Of a stretch of DNA of 64,000 bases, positions 1-11,290 are shown piece by piece (position 1 is the first letter of the stretch; each line of letters starts with the position of its first letter). A program made the position numbers and the translations under genes. This DNA is from Diphasiastrum complanatum (taxonomy: Eukaryota > Streptophyta > Lycopodiopsida > Lycopodiales > Lycopodiaceae), in NCBI GenBank assembly GCA_029204225.1, contig CM055102.1, positions 16,552,678 through 16,616,677 of the forward strand, in the 5' to 3' direction. The notes beneath the pieces were generated by a model that did not search any database, was not told the origin of the DNA, and was given only the letters and a program-made list of their open reading frames with translations.

Positions 1-79
<79 letters not shown>
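1..79. repeat. (AG)n microsatellite at the window edge
   Basis: An uninterrupted AG dinucleotide tract runs from the first base and is cut by the window edge, so its full length is unknown. Similar AG/CT tracts recur at 19.2, 21.5, 21.85, 29.4, 56.2, 56.3, 56.55, 58.7 and 61.3 kb. Some of those lie inside LTRs, so this tract may also be a remnant of an element terminus. Confidence 0.97.
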
Positions 80-81
<2 letters not shown>

Positions 82-833
82 ATCTGCTTAGGAAGATTTG
101 TTTACTGTTATTTCTACTTCTTGCTTACAAAACTATTTTCTGCCTGTTTAGAGGCTCGTTAGGCATTTTCTGGAATGTTAATTTCTTAGTTTAATACCGA
201 AACCAGGCAGAAATGGACTGGTATCATCGTAGTGACAATGTCCTGCCTGTTAGAGGACAAACCAGATCTGTCTCTCTTGAACCATGTCACATGCAATCAA
301 ACCAACATGTAACCAAAATGTTCAACCAATAGATCATCATGCAGTCCAGGTGAACAAACCATGAAATCTACTTCTTTTTTGCTGCAAAATGAACTGAATC
401 AGATCCTAAACATACTAAAACTAAACTACACCTACGTTAATCCACAAAATAAGAAACAAGAAATTAATTTATAGTATAAAACCAAACAGTCTTTTGATTA
501 TCCGACATCCCAAGAACATCAAAGACTAGAATGTCAAGAATGTGCAAGATTTACACCACATTTCTAGCCTCTATAGTTTACATGAATGCTGGAATCTACA
601 TTAATCCACAAGCAAGAAGGGAAATCTAATCCACTCTAGGAAAGCAAGAAAATTATTCCACTCTACTATCCACAGCCACACACAAAGGATGGAAGGGCAA
701 GATCATGAATGCATCACTCAAGAAACAAGCATGATCAAGGAGCTCAATGGATGCACCAAACTCATGGAGGCTCTTCTCATTTGGACATGGAGTAGGTACA
801 TTCTTTTTTGCAGCTATTTCTTCCTTTGATCCG
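80..833. other. Non-coding, no gene recognised; distant repeat copy at about 540-760
   Basis: I see no coding region here. The part from about 540 to 760 resembles, at low identity, the stretch around 43,620-43,880: both carry a 'tatagtttac' block, a following 'atgctg' block, 'ttaatccac' and a late 'caaggagct' block in the same order. The two are therefore probably diverged copies of one dispersed repeat, possibly retrotransposon leader or LTR sequence. Confidence 0.4.
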
Positions 834-1028
834 TTACTTTTGGATCTCTTTGGGCTTCATAAGAGGGGATTTGATTGTCATTGCTCCAAAGAGTTTCTTT
901 TGATCATGATCAATCCGACTCAACTGTTGCTTAAGTTTTGTCCTTTCCTCCTCAGCTTCTTGGATCCTTCTCTTTATTTCTTCTAGTTGCTTTGCCTGCT
1001 GCTTAGATCTTCTTTCTTGGCTGACCAA
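834..1028 (-). CDS. Short coiled-coil reading frame, unrecognised
   Basis: An open frame of about 64 residues is rich in Lys, Glu, Gln and Arg with heptad-like spacing (for example KQLEEIKRRIQEAEEER). That predicts a charged coiled coil. It could be an exon of a host gene or a gag-like element fragment. A possible splice acceptor (TTGGTCAG) lies just upstream on the minus strand. There is no domain, no neighbour and no second exon that I recognise, so I do not assign a function. The chance that it is a shadow frame is substantial. Confidence 0.2.
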   Translation of the reverse strand: MVSQERRSKQQAKQLEEIKRRIQEAEEERTKLKQQLSRIDHDQKKLFGAMTIKSPLMKPKEIQK

Positions 1029-1460
1029 CCCATGTAGGTGGTAGTTGGTGGTCTTTGCAAGACATTTGCAATGATCTATCAGTTGCTTCGGTAAGACTAT
1101 AAAAAATTGGAGATTTCTCAGAAGAATAGTAAACTAATGATAAACAAATAGATGGAAGGAAGGATGGTGGTGGTGGTGACGACGGTAGATGGTGTGGGTG
1201 ATAGGCATGAGAATGGATGCAAATGTTGTGACAGGAGGGCTAGTTGAAGAAGGAGACTGATTTTCCAATACTTGTGCTTCTCTTTTCTAAAGGGTCTTCA
1301 TCGTGACTGGAGTACTTCTTCTGATTATGCCTCTTTGGATTGCATTCTATCTTCATAGCCTTGTCGTTGTCGCCTTTGATTTTATGACCTTGGTTGTCGA
1401 TCTTGTTGATGGTGTTGCTGGCAATGTGGCTGCTCCAATGGATGTTTGCATCTCCACTTG

Positions 1461-1476
1461 CCCCCCCCCCCCCCCC

Positions 1477-1508
<32 letters not shown>
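1461..1508. repeat. Poly-C followed by poly-A tract
   Basis: Seventeen C residues are followed directly by about 31 A residues. A similar C-run/A-run junction occurs at 57,885-57,930 inside the LTR element at 55.7-61.6 kb. Both are slippage-prone, and homopolymer lengths may be uncertain in the assembly. Confidence 0.95.
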
Positions 1509-1509
<1 letters not shown>

Positions 1510-1926
1510 AAATCTGTTGGTGGGGATGTTGTTGCTGGTATCTGGCATGCTCAAGGTTGGATCGGCATTTGGAACATGTAGTTGAAACACGTTGATCATG
1601 AGACTGGACTAAAGATTGAATTTTTTTTAACTAAATTTGTTTCGATCTTGCTGTAGTTGACTCAAAGATGAATATGACAATGAGATGCAGAAATTAACTC
1701 TAACGTGATATGTACTTTGCAAATTTTCAGTATACTTAAAGGTCTTAAACTTTGTGCAAGGTGATCTAAAGATGGATAGATGAACGAAAATGTGTTCTTG
1801 AGATGCTCTACTGTTAGCCAATATTTCCGCACGAAAAATCGAACTAATATTGAAGCTTAAGTTCGCAATACTTGAAAAATCGGCATATAAAACCTGGTTA
1901 TTAGAGAAAATCGGCACAAATTTGCC

Positions 1927-2110
1927 GTAGAATTGGGTCCCAGCCCGCCCCTAAAGTGGCTAGACACAGTTTAAAAGTAAGAAATTAACTTTTCAAAAAA
2001 AACAAAACGTCAAAAATATTATGTGGTCAAGTTTTGTAAGACCGAGCCAAGAGTGCCGGTCCACCTAGAATTGGGTCCTAGCCCGTCCTAAATGGGGCTA
2101 GAGAAAATTT
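1927..2110 (+). repeat. Direct repeat pair in non-coding DNA
   Basis: A block beginning 'agaattgggtc' and ending in 'ggctaga' occurs at about 1927-1965 and again at about 2068-2102, with a few substitutions and an AT-rich spacer of about 100 bases. No coding sequence is supported between 1510 and 2440. Confidence 0.6.
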
Positions 2111-2439
2111 TGCGGCCTTAGAAATGGCTAGTAAATATTTTATGGCTTTTCAAAAAAATGGCTAGTTGTAAAAAAATAGCCGGTATGACCGTGCTAAAAT
2201 CTCACCATGTACTGAGTCCATTTTTACTAATATATGATCACTCAGTGTATTTTTCAGAGACATCGTGTTGTCGTGGGAGCCCTAGTCATGAATGCCGAAA
2301 AAGTCAACCACAAAAGAAAAAATCGAGACAGAAAAGTTTCGAGTAAAAACGGGACCGACAAATATGGATGCCAACTCCTTGTATTTCAAATGTTAGTACT
2401 TTTGTGTGTTAGTAATTTTAAGAGTTAGTACTTTTGTGA

Positions 2440-3370
2440 TTTGATAATTTGAGAGTGGAGTATTTTTGTGAGTTGCTTGGAGATAGTGATTTGGAATGTT
2501 GTTGTCTTTAAGGCCTTGTGGGTTGCAAGGTATGGTGTTGGTTTGAGTTTAGGGAATGGAGCCTTGCATTGTTGTTAGGATGGTGAGCTTAATGAGTAAA
2601 TTTGTTTGAGGGGATGGATGGTAGTTCACTCTCATATAGATTGCTTGCTTGAGTGATTGCTTGGAGGTTGTCTAGATGTGTGCTTTCATTGATACTTTTT
2701 GGTGGGCTGAGTGTGTATTGTTAGTAACAATGTCTTCAATGCATTGCTTGTAATGGGAAGAGTTACTTGTGAGGTTGTTGAGGTTAGGGTTCTTATCAGT
2801 TGTTTGTTTTGTTGGTTGATTGAGAGAGATGTTTGAGTGTTAGGTAAAAGTTGTGGGATTGTCATAGAAGTGTGTGTTGATTGCCTTGGGGAGTTTTTGT
2901 TGTCTTTGAGAACAATGTTTTGCTTCATGAGAGTATTGTGGTTTTGAAATGATTGGCATAGCCTTTGTGATGCACTATGATTTTGGTGAAAGTGTGAAGA
3001 TGTAAATGTTGTGAGAGTGGTTGAATGATTGACTGTCTTTGGGATCAGATTGTGGGATGTTTTAGACATTGTCAATTGTTGAGTGGTTGTTTCAAGCAGT
3101 GAGTATGTTTGGGAGTGTCGAGGGAATGAGGTTTCTGGGTAAAGTTTCGGAGGTGTGGTTGGTGTGTGTGTCATGAATTATTAGAAGTCATTTGGCTGGT
3201 TGCATTGTAGGCTCATTGTCGTTTGGTTCATATCATTTGTAATTGAGTGATGTTTGTTGAACATTGATAGTTGATCGATTGTCTTTGGAATTGGCAAATG
3301 CGTAAAGTTAGATGCTTGCTTAAGTGAGCGATAACTTGCCAATGTGGATTGTTGGGGTTGAGGATTTAGT
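2440..3370 (+). other. Strongly G/T-skewed segment without a supported gene
   Basis: For roughly 900 bases the plus strand is poor in A and C and rich in G and T. The complementary strand has a 162-codon open frame (2686-3174) that is extremely rich in Thr, Ser, Gln, Asn and His. I read this frame as a by-product of the skew rather than a protein, because it has no domain, no conserved core and low-complexity composition. The skew itself is real and abrupt. It ends near 3370. Confidence 0.55.
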
Positions 3371-3399
3371 GGAGGAAGCTTATCCCATGACCTTCATTG

Positions 3400-4000
3400 C
3401 CTATAAACTTGTGGTCTGATTTTTGGGAGATCTACCAAGCTCTGTTGTCTGCCTGTGGAGTCACAATGGAACTGCAACGACTTGTCTAAGCATTTTGACG
3501 ACTGTACCGGCCTCATTGGAGCTCATTGGCCCAGTCTCTGCTTGCTGGAACCTCTAAAGCCCTCGTTGGAAGCTGTCTCACCATTTGCTCACTGCCTCTA
3601 CCCTCTGTGTGCCCTTTGAGCGGCTGTTTTCTGCCTGTCTACGGCTGTTTCGACCTGCCTGCTCCTACTGCTCACTGTCTACTGCATCTGCGGCCTTTGT
3701 CAGACCTGTCTGTGGCCAATAGGCTGCTGCCATGTGGCCTACAGCTATCAAAACGGGCCCCTAGCCTGTTGTCTACCTCTGTTTAGACCTGTTCTGCTAT
3801 GATGTGGCCTGCTATCCTCTGCCTGCGGCCCACAGACCCTCGCTGGTGTAGCATCTGTTCTATCTACATTTTTCGGATCTGTGACAACACATAGTCTGCA
3901 GCTAGTTTGCAGGCCTGTGATCCTCTTTCGATCTCTGCCTTTGTTGTGGAAACTTGTGTGGCACTCCGTCCTAGCCTAAATTCTTCCATAGTGATGTATA
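3400..4000 (+). other. CCTG/TCTG-rich segment of unusual composition
   Basis: The plus strand switches to pyrimidine-rich DNA with many degenerate CTG, CCTG and GCCTGT motifs. An 86-codon open frame at 3526-3786 is Leu/Ser/Pro/Cys-rich and shows no family signature, so I do not call it a gene. The composition is like that of retrotransposon leader or LTR DNA, which would fit the gypsy primer site 1.4 kb downstream, but this is inference. Confidence 0.35.
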
Positions 4001-5359
4001 TCAGGGTTTTCCAAGGCTAATTCTCTGATTTCATGGACAATCCAACAATCTATGAGTGAACAGCAAGCGGCAAGTGAAACATGACTTGGAGTTTTAAAAG
4101 CAGCATTCATGACTAGTACTTCAACGATTTCTGGTCACCTATGCTCACACTGAGGTATGGGTTTACCTCACATCGATTCTTTTTTATATACGTTATGCTC
4201 GTGTTTACTTGCTTTCAGTTGGAATGTGGGTGCTTGACGTTCGTACTTGCTTTCGTTCATTAAATGGATGGTAGGATACTCAGAATTCATTGTGTAACTG
4301 TGTGAGGATCTAATCATTTCAATAATTATGCATTTGCCATGTCCCTATCGGGACCTAAACAATTGTGATCCTTTTCTTGAACAAGTAGACATTGAAGTAT
4401 CAGATCTGTGCATATTTGTGGGTTTACCGGTAGTATGGACTCAGAATCACTTGCTTGCAATGGGAACGTTGTTTGCTTGAGTTCAGTAATTGAAATTACG
4501 TAACTAGTAAATGGATTGTCGTAGAGTATAGGCCGATTGTGCATTGTAGTGAATCGTTTTTAGCACAAATTCGAATTCAGTCCGGAATCGGAATATTTTA
4601 TAAACAAATGCGGCATGGGTAATTAGAACAATTAGTGCTTATTTACAACTTGTTTAGTAAAAGTTGTTTAGTAAATGACTTGTTTCGTATTGATTTAGAA
4701 TATGTTTTACGAAAAGAACCGTAGGTTGGGTATTTTATTGTTTGCTGAGTTAGATTTATTAACGGCTATACAAAATCTTCAAGTTGTGAAGCGTTTTCCT
4801 GTTTTTATATGAAGCGTATCAATTGGACCTGACCTCTGTGAAACACCAGAGCGGGTCGTCCACCATCCGTGGTTGAAACACACCACCTTGGTTAAGTGTT
4901 GCACTAGTCACACCCATCGTCGGACCCGACGATTGGCAAAAATACCACCGCTTATCAAACAAAGCGGTGCATATAACTTGCACCCACGAGCACATCATAA
5001 GCAATAAAGCCCATGTAAGATTTTTACTAACTGTAAGCCGAATTCAATGGGGAAGAGATATTAGCAAGATCCTAACCCGAATTAGTAATCATAAGTTCTA
5101 TAAAATCGTAACCCTAGAAAGCTAGTGAATCATTGCACCAAAAGTGACAGGTGGACCCCCTCCTTACAACCGTATCTCTGAGAGCCTGGAAAACTCTCAT
5201 CGGTTGGGGAGCACGGGGCAATAGAGAAGGCCATCAGGGTTGGAAGCGGCAAATCCTCTGTTGCTCATGTAGGGCCGAATCGCCATTAGAGGTGGGGCCC
5301 CTTGACCCTTTTAGGACATTTTGGCTGGACCAATCCCCTACCAAAAATGGCCCTGACAT
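4000..5359 (+). other. Probable 5' LTR or flank of the gypsy element at 5.36 kb
   Basis: No gene is supported. The stretch ends in CCTGACA just before a tRNA-Asp-like primer binding site, as the right edge of a 5' LTR should (CA terminus). The left LTR edge could not be located because no second copy of this LTR is present in the window. The extent is therefore a guess. Confidence 0.35.
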
Positions 5360-5379
5360 TGGTGCGTTTGCCGGGAGGA
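5360..5379 (+). promoter_or_regulatory. Primer binding site, tRNA-Asp type (degenerate)
   Basis: The sequence TGGTGCGTTTGCCGGGAGGA resembles the tRNA-Asp-complementary primer site of plant Athila/Tat gypsy elements (consensus TGGCGCCGTTGCCGGGGA), with several changes. It follows a CA-ending sequence and precedes a gag frame on the same strand by about 260 bases, the expected order. Confidence 0.75.
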
Positions 5380-5635
5380 ATTTGATAAGGAGCTATTGTT
5401 TGAAGGGCGATAATCTATATGTGGGGCTGTAAACGGTATGACTTAGCCATTTATGGTCTCTTATGATATTGAATTTGAGAATTTTATTCTTAGAAGTGTC
5501 GATCGCTTGATTAAAATCTTTTTCTAAAAATAAAAAATCTAATTATTGTCAAGTGATAGAATATTTATAGAAATGATCTGAGATGGGAACTGATTGAAAA
5601 ATCTAGATCCAATTTCATTGTTTGATTGAAGTGAT

Positions 5636-6262
5636 TTGCAAATTTGGCCGATGGAAGTCCAGATGGAAGTTTCACCAGTTATTGTTAGAAGATCACCTTG
5701 GTTAGAGATACCAAAGTATAATGAATTATTTGATCTTGTCAGATTTTTCAAAATCTATTCGAAATCATGTGAGGTTTATGGCAAAGTTTTTCCACAAGAT
5801 AAACTTAAGCTATTCCCTATGGCCTTAAGTAGAGCATCACAAGATTGGTTTTATAACCAAGATGAAATAGAACGTGCAGATTGGGAAGTTGTTAAACATG
5901 CCCTCATCACAAGATTTAAAACAAGAAAGTTTATGGAAGATCCTTTCTACTTCTAAGTAAAAGAGAGAGGGATTGAGAGATTATATTGAATGGGTTAAAC
6001 ACCTCAAATCTGAGTGTGATCTCGAACTAATCAATGATGATACCATGATCATGTGGTTTTTAGCAGGATTACTTAAAAGGATTAGATGCTAGCTGAAATG
6101 CCGAATTGATTATGTTTCTATACAACATGCTATGGACGATGCAATACAAGAGGAAGATGAAGATTTTGATGATGAACCAAATATTGGAATGCTGCCACAT
6201 GCAATTTGGGCAAACCACTAAAAGATCTACCACTATTGCATCCATGGATATCAACACAACAG
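5636..6262 (+). pseudogene. Gypsy (Athila-like) gag, 5' part, broken
   Basis: The first 107 codons encode a retrotransposon gag core: a Pro-Leu-Glu-Ile-Pro-like start of the capsid domain (near residue 21), the LKLFPMALSRASQDWFY block (residues 55-71) typical of the gag family, and an ITRF motif near residue 91. After a stop at 5954-5956 the homology continues in other frames (FLAGL, then an acidic stretch near 6150), so there is at least one frameshift and several stops. At 6262 the gene is cut by insertion of the copia element, and it resumes at 9443. It would have made the particle coat protein. It cannot do so now. Confidence 0.8.
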
Positions 6263-6968
6263 TGTGAAGTTTTTAGCACGTGTGAACTTCACCATACACC
6301 TTACAGGATCTTACTGAGGTGTTGTGATTGCACAAAATTGATCAGAGAATAGATTACTTGAAAAATTTATGACAAGAGCACAATAGCATACATCAGACTG
6401 AAAAAACTAACTTCTCACTATGAGGAATGAATGTCAAAAATAATTCTAAGTGCTCAGTATGAGAAAAACAGGCTGCTCTCAAGTAGAGAGAGAAGATTAA
6501 CACTAGAAAACTCGGGTAGAGAGAGAATGAGTCCAAAACACCAAAATCTCAACATTCACAATAAGGCAAAACATGCCAGGTTTTTTACAATGGAGTTGCA
6601 TGGAAAGTCCACTTAACTAAGTTAACTCAACTACCAAGGATCCACATGTGTAATTGCATGCATGGATATTTGCATGTATTGCATGTCACCTCTCAAAATT
6701 GCCTAGACATGTATAGATCATAAAAATCACTTTGCATGTTGCATGCACTGATTGCATGTGGCTTGCATGCATACTGAATGACATTGCATGTAAATTAAAC
6801 TTTTGCATGACATCAAATTTGAATCTACCTAACTCAAACTCGACCTATTCTAGAAGGCTATGTGCTCAGTTCACATACCTTTATGTACAATAAAGTTTAC
6901 AAATGGAAATAACATGGTCATGGCCCCAAAAGTTGAGATAGGAAGATAATATTGTACTAATCTTCACA
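6263..6968 (-). repeat. 3' LTR of nested copia element
   Basis: This 706-base LTR has TG...CA ends within the longer inverted termini TGTGAAG/CTTCACA. A purine-rich AAGGAG on the minus strand lies directly before it and serves as the polypurine tract. It contains several nested GCATG/TGCATG motifs around 6640-6790 that are shared with the other LTR. Confidence 0.93.
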
Positions 6969-7313
6969 CTCCTTAGAATATATGCTCCTATCTAACATAG
7001 ACTTCGAAATTAGGCCAAGGTTAGACCTCATCTTGATAAAGACATTCTTGAGCAATGGCTTGGTGAGAATATCTGCAACACAATTTGAAGATCCAACATG
7101 CTCCAATAAGATCTCTCTCCCAATGACTTTTTCTCTTACAAAATGATGAGCTACCTCGATGTTTTTGCTCCTTGCATGCAACATAGGTTTGAAGGTGGTT
7201 ATATTTTTGAGCATTATGTGTAAGTGTAAACAACAACCTGTCTCCAGAGAGAGCACATTATTAACTATACAAGAGCGAGCTTGAGCATTGCTGCCAGAGT
7301 GTCCGTTCTGCAT
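6969..7313 (-). pseudogene. Copia RNase H C-terminal fragment
   Basis: The frame contains the conserved tail of copia RNase H: HARSKNIEVAHHFVREKV, then LLEHVGSSNCVADILTKPL and the closing NLGLIS. In intact elements this is the last part of the polyprotein before the polypurine tract, which is its position here. The upstream half of RNase H and its catalytic acids are absent, removed by the same deletion that lost integrase and reverse transcriptase. Confidence 0.88.
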
Positions 7314-7532
7314 GGATACACAGTAAAGTCAATATAGTAATCAGATCTGTGTTCTGCCTATGGATATAATTATTCAATATCAAGAATACACTGAGGCCCA
7401 CCTGAGGCTATTGACCAAGAGCTGTGGAGCATAACGCTGAAGCCATTGATTATTGTGAGCGTGGAGACTGTGCCAGAATCCCACTTTCATCTCAGTCCTA
7501 CCTTGACCTTTGGTTCATATCAATCTTGAAGT

Positions 7533-8342
7533 CTAATCATAAGGACATCCTAACTTGAATGCCACAAAAAAAACACTTGATCTTTGACAGCTTCTGCTTC
7601 CCATTGGATGTTGCAACTTGTGAGGCCTAAGCCTCACCACCTTCTTTGGCTTTGTCCTTCTTGAAGTGTTGTTGACCTTTGCCTTTGTCTCTTGACTTGT
7701 CTCTGATGAGGAGTTCTTTGTATCTCCACCATCTTTTAATGAGAGTCTGTGGATCCTCATCATCTTGTTCTCTTGCCTGCTTTCTTCAACAATGAGAACA
7801 ACTTGCAGTGTCTCCAAGGATGGAAGTTCCTCCCTGACAGCATAAGTCTGCACAATATTGTCATACTCATCTCTAAGTCCATTAAGGACTACTCGAACAA
7901 GTTCAGTGTTCTTGAGAGCATCTCCAATACCAACTAACTCTTGATGAAGATCCTTTACTCTCATGACATATGATGAAGCACTCTCATCTACTCTCTGATA
8001 ACTTAGAAAGATTTGGTTTCTAAGTGTAAGAGATCTAGAAGTATTCTTAATCTCATAGATTTTTTTTAGAGTGTTCCAAGCCTCCTTAGCAGTGGTGCAT
8101 GTACTGATCTCTCTTAACACTTCATTTGTAACATTCATTTTTATGAAATGAAGGGCAATTCTGATTCTTTTATTGAATGCTACAGCTTCATTAGGTGCTG
8201 TAGGTTCTTCTTCAGCTCCACTCACAATGTCCATTACATCATGTAGAATTAATAATGATTCCATTCTAATCTTCCACATTGTATAATTGGAAGATGTTAA
8301 TCTCTCAATGTGCTCCAAGAAATGTGAACCAGATGAAGACAT
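7533..8342 (-). CDS. Copia gag (UBN2-type), C-terminus altered
   Basis: The frame opens MSSSGSHFLEHIERLTSSNY, the usual start of plant copia gag, and continues with YTMWKIRMES, the AKEAWNTLKKIYE block (near residue 90) and VLNGLRDEYD (near residue 155). These are the landmarks of the UBN2/gag_pre domain. An in-frame Met ten codons upstream (8372) is possible, but the downstream one matches the family start. After about residue 220 the sequence becomes Lys/Arg-rich, and no CCHC zinc knuckle is seen, so the C-terminus is truncated or replaced. It could still assemble particles if translated. I rate it as an open but probably non-functional gag. Confidence 0.8.
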   Translation of the reverse strand: MSSSGSHFLEHIERLTSSNYTMWKIRMESLLILHDVMDIVSGAEEEPTAPNEAVAFNKRIRIALHFIKMNVTNEVLREISTCTTAKEAWNTLKKIYEIKNTSRSLTLRNQIFLSYQRVDESASSYVMRVKDLHQELVGIGDALKNTELVRVVLNGLRDEYDNIVQTYAVREELPSLETLQVVLIVEESRQENKMMRIHRLSLKDGGDTKNSSSETSQETKAKVNNTSRRTKPKKVVRLRPHKLQHPMGSRSCQRSSVFFVAFKLGCPYD

Positions 8343-8730
8343 TTTCTCAATGAGAAATTCTAGTAATGACAAAGATGGAGCTGAAAATGTTGCTTACTAT
8401 CTCAACCTAAGATCTAGCACTTATAATGTCGACCCAACCTATGAAATCTAGCAACAGAATGTGAGATCCAGATCTCAATTGAAAAAATCAATCGATCTTG
8501 AATTTGAATCTTGCTTCAATCACAGAAATGAAGCACATGCAAGTAAGAAGTCTATCTCTCCCATGAGTTTCCTCACTTCTATCCAATTCTACTTGATTGA
8601 CAATGAAAATTGAAGAAATTGATGAAAAGAACTGATGTGTGCTCACTTTGGCATATCCCACGAGATGAGTACTCTCTCAAACTCTCTGATTGTCGAAAAC
8701 TCTTCTAAAAACAATCAAATTTATATACCA

Positions 8731-9442
8731 TGTGAAGTTTTTAGCACATGTGAACTTCACCACACACCTTACTAAGGTGTTGTGATTGCACAAGATTGAT
8801 CATAGAATAGATTACTTGAAAAATCTATGGGAAGAGCACAATAGCAATGAAAAAACTAACTTTTCACTATGAGGAATGAATGTCAAAATACTTCTAAGTG
8901 CTCAGTATGAGAAAAACAGGTTGCTCTCAGATAGAGAGAGAAAATTAACACTAGAAAACTCGAGTAGAGAGAGAATGAGTCCAAAACACCAAAATCTCAA
9001 TATTCACAATCAAGCAAAACATGCCAAGGTTTCCCTACATCAAAGTGGCTCGAGTTTCTACAGTGGAGTTGCATGGAAAGTCCACTTAACTGAGTTAACT
9101 CAACTACCAAGGATCCACATGTGTGTGTGCATGCATGGATATTTGCATGTATAGCATGTCACCTCTCAAAATTGCCTAGACATGTGTAGATCATAAAAAT
9201 CAATTTGCATGTTGCATGCACTGATTGCATGTGGCTTGCATGCATTTTGAATGACATTGCATGTAAACTGAACTTTTGCATGACATCAAATTTGAATCTA
9301 CCTAACTCAAACTCGACCTTTTCTAGAAGGCTATGTGCTCAATTCACATACCTTTATGTACAATAAAGTTTACAAATGGAAATAACATGGTCATGGCCCC
9401 AAAACTCGAGATACTAAAGATAATATTTTACTAATCTTCACA
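8731..9442 (-). repeat. 5' LTR of nested copia element
   Basis: This 712-base copy of the LTR has the same TGTGAAG/CTTCACA ends. Immediately inside it on the minus strand is TGGTATATAAATTTG. Only its first six bases match the tRNA-Met primer site (TGGTATCAGAGC), so the primer site is degenerate. Confidence 0.93.
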
Positions 9443-9990
9443 AACAGTAGAGTTGATGATTAACAAATTCGAAAAACTTGGTCAAAAGTAGCAGATGCAA
9501 CTGGACAAGATGTAGTCTCAATTTGACGAGAAGATGAAAGCTTTGGAAGAGGTGCATGCTAAGAGTGACAAAGCAATTGAAAAGTTTGCTAAGACTTTTC
9601 CTAGTCAAGAAAACGTCTGGTGTGCAATCTATGTAGGCAATCACACCATCAATGAGTGTCCACCGACATTGAAAAGACGAATGACAGATACTATTTGTCA
9701 TCTGTGCAACTCTACGGGACATGAAACAGCTTTTTTCTCGTTTAATCCTCGGATTATCCAGCAAAGATATGCTAAATTTCAATATCCGAAACCTACTATC
9801 TATAAGGGACTTGATCCTAAAAATCATACTCAAAACTTTGGCCTTGTATTTCGTGAACAACTAGCTTTGCCAGCTCCACAAGCACAACATGCTCCTCCTA
9901 CAAATCTAATGGAACCAGACTCTTCAATTGGTAATGAACAATGATATTATAATAATGATCAAGAAATTGGTCTTTTAGAGCCATATGCTA
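9443..9990 (+). pseudogene. Gypsy gag, 3' part after the nested insertion
   Basis: This continues the gag interrupted at 6262. The open stretch 9534-9944 carries two adjacent zinc-knuckle relics: C-x2-Y-x4-H-x4-C (CAIYVGNHTINEC), where the second Cys has become Tyr, and CHLCNSTGHETAFF, where the last Cys has become Phe. Paired knuckles in this region are typical of Athila-like gag. The following residues are Pro/Ala/Gln-rich. Both knuckles are damaged, so nucleic-acid binding would be lost. Confidence 0.7.
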
Positions 9991-10855
9991 TCTATGTTGC
10001 TGCACAACAACAACAAGCTAGACAATGGACTAGAGCAAAATTTCAAACTTTCAACAACTATAATCATTGATGCTGATTTTCTAGAAGAAAATGTGCTAGA
10101 TATATCTCATATGCACAAAATCTACTATTATGCCACTTTTTACTGATATATGAATGTGGCTATGTTAAAGAGTAGCTATAAAATTCAATGGCAGGCTCAA
10201 ATGTCATAATGAGTCTTCAAATGACAATTATATCAGACAAATTAGAGCTATTTTTAAGACTTTACTATTTTTAGTAATTTTGTTAAATGACAAAAAGCTA
10301 TTTTTAACAACACTCATAAGTGACTTTGATGGATGATAAAATCGATAGTTGCTAATTAGTTTTATTAAAATGGCAATTTTTTGCCATATTGTAATGATGA
10401 AATGTACTTTATATTATGATTAATAAAAGAGGCCTTGGTACCTTTACGACACTGACTTAAGTTTCAAGGAAAGGTCCAAAGGCAAAGGGTCCTGCAAACA
10501 ACGACAATCAAAGTTCAGTTCAAGACAAAGACAACCAATCAGCAAAAATATGACAATTAAATCAATGATCGTGACAAATAATACCCTTTTGAAGATTAAG
10601 GATGTCCTTGAAGAATTAGAACCATGACCTTATCATAAGGTCCAAAAAGATACCACAGTATAAAATACAGTTGGCAAGTTCAAAATTATTCAAATAGTAA
10701 CTAACCACAATCCATCAAATATTATCAAAGAAAATTTGGAGTTCTAGCTCTAATCAAGGATTTAGTAACATTGCTTCACAATTGAAGGGGTTCTAGATAA
10801 AAGTTGATGAATCCTTATCGATTGAGGACACTGCAAAATATATTAGTCAAAATAA
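9991..10855. other. Element-derived DNA, no gene recognised
   Basis: The plus strand carries short Gln-rich codon runs directly after gag (around 10,000). The rest is AT-rich DNA with many stops in all frames. It is probably decayed internal sequence of the gypsy element or of the copia fragment that follows. I find no domain in it. Confidence 0.4.
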
Positions 10856-10859
10856 AATT

Positions 10860-11275
10860 TTGCAAGTGAAAATGCTTTATAAGACATTCAAAAAAAAGCA
10901 AGATACCATATCTCTCTCATCAGGTGAAGCCGAATATGAAGGACTTACTACCACAACAAAAGAAGATGGATCAAAAGGCTACTTTTGGAGCTAAAGACTA
11001 TCAAGGACGATGATCTACCAATGATCAAGTGTGATAATATTTCGGCACAAGCCCTTGCCAACAATCCAATATATCATGCAAGGAGCAAGCACATGGAAGT
11101 TGCACACCATTTCGTGAGAGAGAAGCTCATTGGAGGAGAGATCTATTTGGAACATATTGACACATCATCATGTATTGCTGATCTACTCACCAAACCTTTG
11201 AGTAAAAGTTCCTTCATCAAGCATAGGTCCAACCTTGGATTGATTCCAAGATCAATGTTCAAGCCAAATAGATAA
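10860..11275 (+). pseudogene. Copia RNase H C-terminal part
   Basis: The plus strand encodes KQDTISLSSGEAEYEGL (around 10,900, the AEY motif of copia RNase H). A damaged stretch follows, and then an open frame of 96 codons from 10,985 with IKCDNISAQALANNPIYHAR, the HFVREKL helix and SCIADLLTKPLSKSSF. It ends at a TAG just before a purine-rich tract and an LTR, the canonical 3' end of a copia polyprotein. Everything upstream of RNase H is missing. Confidence 0.85.
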
Positions 11276-11290
11276 CTTTTTTAGGAGGAC

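Larger units (their letters stand above)
6258..9447 (-). mobile_element. Deleted Ty1/copia element nested in gypsy gag
   Basis: Two direct LTRs (6263-6968 and 8731-9442) begin TGTGAAG and end CTTCACA. The element is flanked by the 5-base target duplication AACAG (6258-6262 and 9443-9447), so this is a clean insertion. Transcription would run on the minus strand: gag at 8342-7533 lies next to the right-hand (5') LTR, and the RNase H end lies next to the left-hand (3') LTR. Protease, integrase and most of reverse transcriptase are missing between 7313 and 7533, so the copy is an internal-deletion derivative that would need proteins from elsewhere. The two LTRs are very similar by eye apart from small indels. 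Confidence 0.93.

Noticed and set aside
2686-3174. 162-codon Thr/Ser/Gln-rich minus-strand frame
   Set aside because: Extreme composition follows the strand skew of the DNA. There is no domain, no conserved core and no neighbouring exon.
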